Of a stretch of DNA of 18,980 nt, positions 7,487-14,018 are shown piece by piece. This DNA comes from Caldilineae bacterium (GTDB lineage: Bacteria > Chloroflexota > Anaerolineae > J102). The notes beneath the pieces are model-generated. The model had not been told where the DNA came from, did no database searches, and saw nothing but the letters and a program-made list of their open reading frames with translations. The DNA lies in the NCBI GenBank assembly GCA_003694905.1, contig RFJM01000450.1, positions 1-18,980 of the forward strand. The letters are read 5' to 3'. Made by a program: the position numbers and the translations under genes. The stretch's first letter is position 1, and each line of letters opens with the position of its first letter.

Positions 7487-8239
7487 ATGGTACAGCAACA
7501 GCCTCTCCTGGAAGGTCGTAACGTAACCAAGTACTTCGGCGGTCTGGCCGCGGTCCACCACGTGGATTTCGCGGTGTACCCGGGAGAAATCGTCGGCCTG
7601 GTGGGACCCAACGGTAGCGGCAAGACCACCCTGTTCAACTGTCTCAGTCGCATCCTCCCCATCAACGAGGGTGAGATCTACTTCAAGGGCAAGAACATCA
7701 CCCATGCCAAGCCCTACCAGGTAGCCCATATGGGGCTGGCCCGAACATTCCAGGTCATTCGCGTCTACCGCAAGATGACGGTCCTGCAGAATATGCTGAT
7801 CAGCCGGCAGTGGCGGGGTGAGGGCATCCTCAAGATGCTGCGGCCCAGCAGCAAAGCCACCCACGAACGGGCGCGGCAGTTGCTCGACTTCCTTCTGCTC
7901 GGGCATCTGATGCATGAACCGGCCGGGCATCTGTCGGGCGGGCAGCGACGCCTGCTGGAGATCGGCATGGCCCTGATGCCCGACCCCGACATCATTCTCC
8001 TCGACGAGGCGACTTCGGGCATCAATCCCACCCTCATCGAAACCATCAAGGACCGCATCCGCCAGCTCAACCGGCAGGAGGGCAAGACCTTCCTCCTCAT
8101 CGAGCACAATATCGACTTCATCTCCGACCTGTGCAGCAGGGTCTACGTGCTGGACTTCGGGGAGAAGCTCGCCGAAGGTACACCCGAGGAGATCAAGAAC
8201 AATCCCGCCGTCATCGAAGCCTATTTCGGAGCGGAATGA
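7487..8239 (+). CDS. livG: Branched-chain amino-acid ABC ATPase LivG
   Basis: Cytoplasmic ATPase that powers the HAAT importer as a heterodimer with LivF. The product is 250 residues. Walker A is GPNGSGKTT (40-48), the signature is LSGGQRR (from 149), Walker B is IILLDEA (169-175) and the switch histidine is in LLIEHNIDF. The C-terminal EGTPEEIKNNPAVIEAYFG is the typical LivG ending. The start at 7487 lies five nucleotides after livM, with GGAG at 7475-7478. Longer upstream starts in this frame overlap livM and lack homology. One oddity is that the residue after the Walker B glutamate is Ala followed by Thr-Ser (DEATSGINP), where LivG proteins usually have Pro (DEP). Confidence 0.94.
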   Translation: MVQQQPLLEGRNVTKYFGGLAAVHHVDFAVYPGEIVGLVGPNGSGKTTLFNCLSRILPINEGEIYFKGKNITHAKPYQVAHMGLARTFQVIRVYRKMTVLQNMLISRQWRGEGILKMLRPSSKATHERARQLLDFLLLGHLMHEPAGHLSGGQRRLLEIGMALMPDPDIILLDEATSGINPTLIETIKDRIRQLNRQEGKTFLLIEHNIDFISDLCSRVYVLDFGEKLAEGTPEEIKNNPAVIEAYFGAE

Positions 8240-8311
8240 TACACAGGCCTACCTTCTGCATCCGTACACGAAGATGCTCGCCAGATGCATACTCGAGACA
8301 GAAGTGACGAT

Positions 8312-9055
8312 ATGATGACGCAACCATCCCCGAACGGCGATCACCTGCTTGTCGCCGACAACATCTATGCCGGTTATCTCGATTACGACATCCTCAAGGG
8401 CGTCAGTCTGCACGTGGACAAGGGAGAGGTGGTCTGTGTGATCGGCCCCAACGGCGCCGGTAAGTCCACCGTCTTCAAAGCCATCTACGGGCTGCTGCGC
8501 GTGCGCAAGGGGCACATCTTTTTCGATGGGCAGGAGATCACCAACTGGCGGCCTCAGGAAATCCTGCGCGCCGGGATTTCCATCGTCCCCCAGTTGCACA
8601 GCATCTTTCCGCAAATGACCGTGTACGAGAACCTGGAGATGGGGTTGTATTTGGTGCGAGATAAGAGGCGGATCCAGGAGCGTATCGACTATGTGCTGAG
8701 CCTCTTCCCGCGGCTGGCCGAGAGGCGCAACCAGCAGGCGGGCACCATGTCGGGCGGTGAGCGGCGCATGCTCGAGATCGGCCGCGCCCTGCTTCTGGAG
8801 CCCAAGCTGGTGATGATGGATGAGCCCAGCGCCGGCCTCGCCCCCCTCATCACCCGCATGATCTTCGAGAACGTCCGGCGCCTGAACGAAGAAATCGGCC
8901 TGACCGTGCTCATGATCGAGCAGAACGCGCGCCAGGGCCTGGAATACAGTCACCGCGGCTATGTTCTGGAACTGGGGGAGAATACCTATAAGGGCAGCGC
9001 CCGCGAACTCCTCGAAGATCCCGAGGTACGTAGAGCGTTCCTCGGAGGGCGGTGA
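8312..9055 (+). CDS. livF: Branched-chain amino-acid ABC ATPase LivF
   Basis: Second ATPase of the HAAT importer, 247 residues from this start, against the usual 233-240. Walker A is GPNGAGKST (45-53), the signature is MSGGERRML (from 146), Walker B is LVMMDEP (166-172), and the switch histidine position is replaced by Gln (MIEQNARQGLE), as is normal for LivF. The start could be 8312, 8315 or 8285. The last adds nine residues with no homology, and no strong ribosome-binding site settles the choice. It is separated from livG by 72 nt, a longer gap than elsewhere in the operon, and converges on glcF with 31 nt between the stops. Confidence 0.93.
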   Translation: MMTQPSPNGDHLLVADNIYAGYLDYDILKGVSLHVDKGEVVCVIGPNGAGKSTVFKAIYGLLRVRKGHIFFDGQEITNWRPQEILRAGISIVPQLHSIFPQMTVYENLEMGLYLVRDKRRIQERIDYVLSLFPRLAERRNQQAGTMSGGERRMLEIGRALLLEPKLVMMDEPSAGLAPLITRMIFENVRRLNEEIGLTVLMIEQNARQGLEYSHRGYVLELGENTYKGSARELLEDPEVRRAFLGGR

Positions 9056-9086
9056 TACCCGCTCGACGACCGGCCGGAATCCGGGT

Positions 9087-10346
9087 TCACCCCTGGGCGT
9101 AGGCCCGATCCAACACCTGCACGGTATGCAACACCGGCAGCGAGCGGCCGCGTTCCCGCAGGTGCTTCTGGATCTGGACCAGACACCCGATATTCCCCGT
9201 GATGACGGCTTCCGCGCCCGTGGCCTCGATGTGTTCGGCCTTGCGCCTGCCCAACTGCCCGGCGATGTCGGGATGCTCCAGGTTGTAGACGCCGGCCGAG
9301 CCGCAACAGAGCCCACCGTCGTCCAGTTCCAGCAGCGCCAGGTTGGGGATGCTGCCCAGAAGTCGCCGCGGTGCCTCCTTCACACCCTGAGCATGGAGTA
9401 GATGGCAGGCATCCTGGTAGACGGCCTTGAGCGGCCGCTCCAGGGCCGGGGGGCTGACAGGGCCCAGCTCGTCCAGGAAGACGCTGATATCCTTGACCTT
9501 GCTGCTCCAGCGTCTGACCTCCTCTTCTTCCGGTTCGCCCGCGAAGAGGAGAGGATATTCGTGCATGCCTGAGCCGCAGCCGGCGGCGTTGGTCACCACG
9601 GCGTCCACATCGTTCGGAAAAACGCGCAGGTTGTTGCGGGCCAGCCGCAGCGCCTCCCCGGCTTCCCCCACGTGCATGAGGATGGAGCCGCAACAACCCT
9701 GCCCGCGCGGGATGACGGTCTCGACACCGTTGGCGGCAAGCACACGTAGGGTGGCCCAATTGATCTCGGGTGCGAGAACGGACTGCACACACCCAACCAG
9801 GAGCGCCACCCGAGCGCGGCGTCTCCCCCGCGCGGGGTAGTACTCCGGCAGGGGGCGGGCAGAAGGCAGGGTATCGGGCAGCATGTCCAGCATGACTCCA
9901 AGCTGCGCCGGCAAGACTCCTTTCAGGAAACGCCCCACCTTGCCGGCGCGCTGTGCCAGGCGGAAGCGACCGGGATAGGGGAGAGTCTTCACCAGCAGGG
10001 TGTGGGCCAGGCGCCTGCCGTTTGGACGATGGCCCCGGTCGGCTGTCCAGGCCCGATAGCCCATCAGGAGTTCGCCGTATCCCACCCCCGAGGGGCAGGC
10101 CGGCATGCAGCCGACACACCCCAAACACTGATCGACATAGGGTGCCGCCTCTTCCGCGCTCAGCCCTCCTTCCATCACCGTTTTCATCAGGTAGATGCGT
10201 CCGCGCGGGGAGTTCATCTCGTCACCCAGCACCCGATAGGTTGGGCAGGCAGCCAGACAGAAGCCGCAGTGCACGCAGGCTTGCACGGCCGCCGCCATTT
10301 GCGGTCCGCGACTTCCCAGAGAGGCGGGATCGATGCTGTGCTGCAT
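9087..10346 (-). CDS. glcF: Glycolate oxidase iron-sulfur subunit
   Basis: Predicted electron-transfer subunit of glycolate dehydrogenase, which oxidises glycolate to glyoxylate with GlcD and GlcE at the membrane. The product is 419 residues, close to the family norm. Two [4Fe-4S] motifs are visible, CVHCGFCLAACP (Cys24/27/30/34) and CLGCVGCMPACP (Cys74/77/80/84). Two CCG domains follow, containing GQGCCGS and GGLCCGS. Its ATG directly abuts the glcE stop (TGA-ATG), with GGAGGT inside the end of glcE serving as ribosome-binding site, so the two are translationally coupled. No glcD is adjacent. Related (S)-lactate or D-lactate Fe-S subunits share this architecture, but pairing with GlcE favours glycolate. 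Confidence 0.9.
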   Translation of the reverse strand: MQHSIDPASLGSRGPQMAAAVQACVHCGFCLAACPTYRVLGDEMNSPRGRIYLMKTVMEGGLSAEEAAPYVDQCLGCVGCMPACPSGVGYGELLMGYRAWTADRGHRPNGRRLAHTLLVKTLPYPGRFRLAQRAGKVGRFLKGVLPAQLGVMLDMLPDTLPSARPLPEYYPARGRRRARVALLVGCVQSVLAPEINWATLRVLAANGVETVIPRGQGCCGSILMHVGEAGEALRLARNNLRVFPNDVDAVVTNAAGCGSGMHEYPLLFAGEPEEEEVRRWSSKVKDISVFLDELGPVSPPALERPLKAVYQDACHLLHAQGVKEAPRRLLGSIPNLALLELDDGGLCCGSAGVYNLEHPDIAGQLGRRKAEHIEATGAEAVITGNIGCLVQIQKHLRERGRSLPVLHTVQVLDRAYAQG

Positions 10347-11438
10347 TCAGACCTCCGGAAACTTGCCGTCAGGATCCAGTACCTGTTTGACGCGCCTCAG
10401 CACGGGATAGGCCAAGCCGGTTCCAATGATGAGTTGTTCGCTTCTGCCCAGCAATTGCAGACCGGTCAAACCCAGGTCGTTCAGCGCATGCTCGAGGGTA
10501 GCGACATCGTCACCCGCGATCCAGGCCAGATTGCCGGCGGCCATGTAGCGTCGGTGGGTGTGCGATATCCTTTCGTCCAGAGCCGGCAGACAGGCAGGAT
10601 TCAAGGGAACCTTGAAGAGGGGCATCCCGTCCGGCACCCAGGCGAACTCGTTGACCTGGCGCCAGTAGGCGGCCTCCTCCTCCCCCTCCCAGACGAAATC
10701 GGCCCGCGCATTTCCCTGTTCCCCCAGAAACCGCAAGATTCGGTCCATGCGCGCTCCAAGACTCGCAGCCGGCCCGCCCAGACGCGCTACGAGGAGCACT
10801 TCATCCGAGTCGGGGACCAAGTCCAGTGCCTGTAGTTCGAGCGGTGAGCAGGCCAGCCGGGTAGCCTGAGCCAGGGCATCGGCCAGGCTGTCGTAGCGCT
10901 GGGCGAAGGACAGGAACGCCCGCGGGCGGGGAAAGACCTTGAAGCTGACCTCCGTGAGGATGCCGAAACGGCCCAGGCTGCCCACCATGAACTTGGCCAG
11001 GTCGAAACCGGCGGCGTTTTTCACCACCTTGCCGCCGCTGCGCACCAGACGGCCTCTTCCATCCACGAAACGAATGCCCAGGATGAAATCGCGCACGCCG
11101 CCATAGCGAAAGCGTCCCGCGCCGGCGCTGTTGGCGGCGACCGTCCCGCCCAGAGTGGCACCGGCCCCGGTCAGAACGGGATCGAATGGAAGGTATTGGC
11201 CATGGGCAGCAAGTTCGGTCTCGATCTCCTGCAATGGGGTGTTGGCCAGAGCGGTAAAGGTGTACTCTTCGGGCTCGTATTCCAGGATGCCCGAGAGTCT
11301 TCGCATGTCGAGCTGCTCGCACTCCTCGTGGACCCGCGTGAGGGCCGGTTTGCTGCCCCCGCCCACGGGTAAAAGGCGCCCGGTCGTAGACCGTACGATG
11401 TCCGGGATCTCTGCGGGATGATGTGCTGCGATGGGCAT
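10347..11438 (-). CDS. glcE: Glycolate oxidase FAD-binding subunit
   Basis: Predicted FAD-binding subunit of glycolate dehydrogenase, 363 residues, against about 350 for GlcE. The N-terminal PCMH-type FAD domain shows PVGGGSKP (24-31) and TLGGTVAANSAGAGRFRYGG (95-114), followed by RDFILGIRFVDGRGRLVRSG and the GGKVVKNAAGFDLAKFMVGS stretch typical of GlcE/GlcD proteins. The protein is shorter than GlcD and lacks a full C-terminal FAD-oxidase domain, which supports GlcE. It lies upstream of glcF in a leftward operon and 65 nt downstream of the PEBP gene. No ribosome-binding site is obvious at this ATG. A start a little further in is possible but would remove the conserved N-terminus. Confidence 0.9.
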   Translation of the reverse strand: MPIAAHHPAEIPDIVRSTTGRLLPVGGGSKPALTRVHEECEQLDMRRLSGILEYEPEEYTFTALANTPLQEIETELAAHGQYLPFDPVLTGAGATLGGTVAANSAGAGRFRYGGVRDFILGIRFVDGRGRLVRSGGKVVKNAAGFDLAKFMVGSLGRFGILTEVSFKVFPRPRAFLSFAQRYDSLADALAQATRLACSPLELQALDLVPDSDEVLLVARLGGPAASLGARMDRILRFLGEQGNARADFVWEGEEEAAYWRQVNEFAWVPDGMPLFKVPLNPACLPALDERISHTHRRYMAAGNLAWIAGDDVATLEHALNDLGLTGLQLLGRSEQLIIGTGLAYPVLRRVKQVLDPDGKFPEV

Positions 11439-11503
11439 AGGTCGATTGGGAAAGCGACAGGAGAGGCAGGTGTGGGCGAGGACGTCGCGGCGCCGCGGGT
11501 CTG

Positions 11504-12070
11504 TTAGCGGCTGTACACGCCCATTAGTTCGGCCTGAGCCAGAATGTGGCCCTCCATGGCTTTTTTCAGCCGGCCCTTGTCGGTGTTGGGGCCGAGTTTC
11601 AGTTGCGTGTCCAGCGCGTAGAGGCGGAAGAAGTAGCGGTGCTCACCGCGGGGAGGACAGGGGCCACCATAACCCGTGCGCCGCCAGCTGTTCAGGCCCT
11701 GGACGCTGCCGTCCGCCAGGGTGGGGTCGGTGGGGACGGCTTCGGGCAGGCTGTTGGTGCCAGCCGGGATGTCGAAGATAAGCCAGTGGTCCCAGGTCCC
11801 TACCGGTGCGTCGGGATCGTCCATGATGAGGGCAAAGCTTTCGGTAGCGGCCGGTGCGCCCTCCCACTGCAGTGGGGGCGAGATGTCCCGGTCATCGCAG
11901 GTGTACTTGCGCGGGATGCGCTGTCCGTAGGCGAAGGCAGGACTGGTGAGTTTCATGATCTCCTCCTTGCCGGTGGCCTGGCGCGAGGGGGCGTCCGCCT
12001 GGGGTTTCTGCGCGCAGGCGCCCAACACCAGCATCGCGATGGCGGCCCAGAACAAGGCAAGATTTCGCAT
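11504..12070 (-). CDS. PEBP / YbhB-YbcL family lipoprotein
   Basis: Member of the phosphatidylethanolamine-binding protein (Raf kinase inhibitor-like) family. The bacterial role is not settled. The product is 188 residues from this start. A lipoprotein signal MRNLALFWAAIAMLVLGAC precedes a short Gln/Ala-rich linker. The PEBP fold begins at MKLTSPAFAYGQRIP (residue 39), with the ligand-pocket motifs DDPDAPVG and GPCPPRGEHRYFF. A start at 12142 is unlikely because it lies upstream of the predicted transcription start near 12107. A strong AAGGAGG sits just before the internal Met39, so a 150-residue cytoplasmic form could also be made. It is read in the same direction as glcEF and may share their transcript. 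Confidence 0.88.
   Translation of the reverse strand: MRNLALFWAAIAMLVLGACAQKPQADAPSRQATGKEEIMKLTSPAFAYGQRIPRKYTCDDRDISPPLQWEGAPAATESFALIMDDPDAPVGTWDHWLIFDIPAGTNSLPEAVPTDPTLADGSVQGLNSWRRTGYGGPCPPRGEHRYFFRLYALDTQLKLGPNTDKGRLKKAMEGHILAQAELMGVYSR
11956..11968 (-). promoter_or_regulatory. Strong internal ribosome-binding site in the PEBP gene
   Basis: On the minus strand AAGGAGGA (11968-11961) lies four nucleotides before an in-frame ATG (11956-11954) at codon 39. The protein from this ATG begins MKLTSPAFAYGQ, the normal N-terminus of cytoplasmic YbhB-like proteins. The distal lipoprotein start at 12070 has no comparable site. Confidence 0.65.
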
Positions 12071-12113
12071 GGTGGACGGTGGAGGGAAAGGAAGCGGAAA
12101 CAGCCTCTGCTGC

Positions 12114-12142
12114 ATTTTACTGCACCTGCAGGTGGGTTTCAA
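12114..12142 (-). promoter_or_regulatory. Sigma-70-type promoter for the PEBP gene
   Basis: On the minus strand TTGAAA (12142-12137), a 17-nt spacer and TAAAAT (12119-12114) give five of six matches in each box. Initiation near 12107 leaves a leader of about 37 nt to the ATG at 12070 and supports that start over 12142. Confidence 0.65.
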
Positions 12143-12256
12143 GTCCCGCCGGGAAGGGGGGAGTGTTTCAATTGGCGGGCAGCCGGTGCGCTAAGCCGGT
12201 AGTGTGGGGGAGCGCCTCCGCATCTGCGGCGTCGGCCGGCGAGACAGGCGGCCGAG

Positions 12257-12429
12257 GTTTCAGCTTCTCGGGCCGGGCTGCATGTGGGACAGGCTTTCCA
12301 GCCTGTCCGGATGCAGGCCCACGCAGCACGGCTTGGCAAGCTGAAACTGTGCGTGGTTGTCCGGTTGCGTGTGGCCGCAGCTTTTCCGGGGGAACGCCGC
12401 CACCCCCAGCTGCCCCCAAATTGAAACGC
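12257..12429. repeat. Hairpin-rich intergenic repeat, copy 2
   Basis: Second copy of the element at 5-151, with similarity starting at 12275. It keeps the 9-bp GGACAGGCT/AGCCTGTCC hairpin (12288-12309) and the tail TTGAAACGC (12421-12429). It carries about eight extra bases in the G/C-tract region. GTTTCAGCTT (12257-12266) and AAGCTGAAAC (12338-12347) form a perfect 10-bp inverted repeat, and inside it GCCGGGCTGC and GCAGCACGGC pair with one mismatch. The whole segment can therefore extrude as one long nested hairpin. It fills the space between two divergent promoters. Confidence 0.85.
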
Positions 12430-12449
12430 ACCCAACACCCTGTCGGGCG

Positions 12450-12478
12450 TTGACAACCCACCCGGCCTCCGCTACAAT
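12450..12478 (+). promoter_or_regulatory. Near-consensus sigma-70 promoter for the nucleoside importer
   Basis: TTGACA (12450-12455), a 17-nt spacer and TACAAT (12473-12478) differ from consensus at one base. Initiation near 12485 gives an 84-nt leader to the BMP lipoprotein gene. The -35 lies exactly 20 nt after the tail of repeat copy 2, the same geometry as before argS. Confidence 0.8.
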
Positions 12479-12493
12479 AGCTTCCGTCAACCA

Positions 12494-12539
12494 GGCTCAG
12501 ATGCGGTGTGTACGTGGTACCTGAGCCGTCATCGTTTTT
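12494..12539 (+). promoter_or_regulatory. Leader hairpin with U-tract before the BMP lipoprotein gene
   Basis: GGCTCAG (12494-12500) pairs with CTGAGCC (12521-12527) around a 20-nt loop, and a TTTTT run follows at 12535-12539 after seven nucleotides. The T-run is too distant for a strong terminator, but this could be a weak attenuator or a stabilising 5' stem. It does not resemble a purine riboswitch core. Confidence 0.35.
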
Positions 12540-12568
12540 CTTTTCCATCCACAAAGGAGTGATCGGAG

Positions 12569-13867
12569 ATGAAGCACTATTCCCACCTTACCCGGCGCAA
12601 CTCAGTTGTCCTGCTCTTACTGATCGCGGCACTGCTGGCGCTGGCGGCTTGTGCTGCCCCCGCAGCTCCCGCGCCCCAGCCGGCGGCGCCCCAGGCCCCT
12701 GCAGCCGAGGAACAACCGGCCGCACCCGAAGAGGCCACTTTGGCGATTCTGCACTTCAGCGTCATCGAAGGTACCACCTGGTCCGGCGCCCATCATCGCG
12801 CAGCTGAACGCATCGCCGAAAAGTATGACAATGTCAACTATGTCTACCGCGAAGAGGTGTCCCCAGACTCGACGGTGCCCTTTGCCGAGGAGCTGATCAG
12901 CAGCGAGGGTGCCGACATCGTGGCCGGGAACGCCGAGTTCATGGGCCTGCCCCTCAAAGATATCGCGGATAAGTACCCCGACGTCTACTTTGCTTCGGTC
13001 ATTGCCAGTGACCTGAGCACCAAGCCTAATTTCATCCGCTACTTCCCACGCCAGTACCAGGCCCTCTACCTCGAAGGCCTGATCGCCGGTGCCCTGACCG
13101 AGTCGGGGAACATCGGCATTGTATCCGCCTTCCCGTCGGTGCAGGTGGCTCGGCGGCAGAACGGCTTCTTCCTGGGTGTCCAGGATGCCGCGGAGCTTCT
13201 CGGCAAAGACGTCAACGTCTACGTCAAGTACGTGGGTGACTGGTACAACCCTGCGGAAGAGCGCGATATCGCCAAGACCCTTGTCAGCCAGTACGGCGTC
13301 GATGTGCTCACCCAGCAGACCGACTCCGGCTCGCCGCTGGATGTGGCCAAAGAAGAAGGCATCTGGTTCGTGGGCAAAGATATGGACATCGTTGGCTTCT
13401 ACGGCTGGGCGACCACCGATACCGTCGCGGTCTCCTTCGATACGCGCTGGGAAGTCCTTTATGAGCAGATGGTCAAGGACTTCCTGGCGGGCAGCAAGAC
13501 GCCCGAGACGGTCCTCTATCTCGGTATGGATCGTACCATGACCCTGGCCGACGGCACGGTCGAGCCCACGGTGGACATTATGAATGACAACAAGGTCGGT
13601 GTCGATGCCATCAGCCCCAAGGCCTTGCCCCTCCTGCCCGAGGACATTGTGAAGCTGGTAGAACAGCGCCGCGACCAGATGCTGAAGGGCGAATGGGATC
13701 CCTTCACAGCACACGCCTTTGTCAGCAACGGCACGGGGCTGGCACTGGAGAACCTGCCTGTGCCCGAAAAAGGCACCGAGGTCAAGGCCGCCGGCGAGGA
13801 GCCCACGGCCGAATGGCTGCTCGGGCAGTTTAATTTCGACCTGGACGGCATGATCATTCTGGAGTAA
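12569..13867 (+). CDS. BMP-family nucleoside-binding lipoprotein
   Basis: Predicted membrane-anchored binding protein of a BMP/PnrA-type ABC importer, which usually takes up purine nucleosides. The product is 432 residues. A signal peptide with the lipobox ALAAC (Cys28) is followed by an Ala/Pro/Gln/Glu-rich linker to about residue 55. The Bmp domain starts at ATLAILHFSVIEGTTWSGAHH. Recognisable segments are GADIVAGNAEFMGLPLKDIADKYPD, then QYQALYLEGLIAGALTES and NIGIVSAFPSVQVARRQNGF. AAGGAG (12554-12559) and a second GGAG nearer the ATG support the start. The next genes encode the matching ATPase and two permeases, after a terminator-like hairpin. The ligand is inferred from family and context. 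Confidence 0.88.
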   Translation: MKHYSHLTRRNSVVLLLLIAALLALAACAAPAAPAPQPAAPQAPAAEEQPAAPEEATLAILHFSVIEGTTWSGAHHRAAERIAEKYDNVNYVYREEVSPDSTVPFAEELISSEGADIVAGNAEFMGLPLKDIADKYPDVYFASVIASDLSTKPNFIRYFPRQYQALYLEGLIAGALTESGNIGIVSAFPSVQVARRQNGFFLGVQDAAELLGKDVNVYVKYVGDWYNPAEERDIAKTLVSQYGVDVLTQQTDSGSPLDVAKEEGIWFVGKDMDIVGFYGWATTDTVAVSFDTRWEVLYEQMVKDFLAGSKTPETVLYLGMDRTMTLADGTVEPTVDIMNDNKVGVDAISPKALPLLPEDIVKLVEQRRDQMLKGEWDPFTAHAFVSNGTGLALENLPVPEKGTEVKAAGEEPTAEWLLGQFNFDLDGMIILE

Positions 13868-13939
13868 GCCTGCACCTTCAACGACCGTCGCAGACCTTTC
13901 GTCGAGAGTCTACCAGTTGAGATCCTACGCTTGACCCGC

Positions 13940-13996
13940 AGGCATGAAGCCCTTAAGATAGTGCCTCCCAGCCAAGGGCTTCATGCCTCGTTTTTT
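13940..13996 (+). terminator. Terminator-like hairpin inside the nucleoside importer operon
   Basis: AGGCATGAAGCCCTT (13940-13954) is perfectly complementary to AAGGGCTTCATGCCT (13974-13988). The 15-bp stem has a 19-nt loop and is followed by CG and six T residues (13991-13996). It lies 72 nt after the binding-protein stop and 22 nt before the ATPase start. Read-through would lower ATPase and permease output relative to the binding protein. No second promoter is evident between it and the ATPase. Confidence 0.75.
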
Positions 13997-14018
13997 GCCT
14001 ACACCCGGAGGACTGTCC

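Noticed and set aside
12071..12142. PEBP start at 12142
   Set aside because: It lies upstream of the predicted transcription start near 12107 and would place a charged Cys/Pro-rich segment before the signal peptide.
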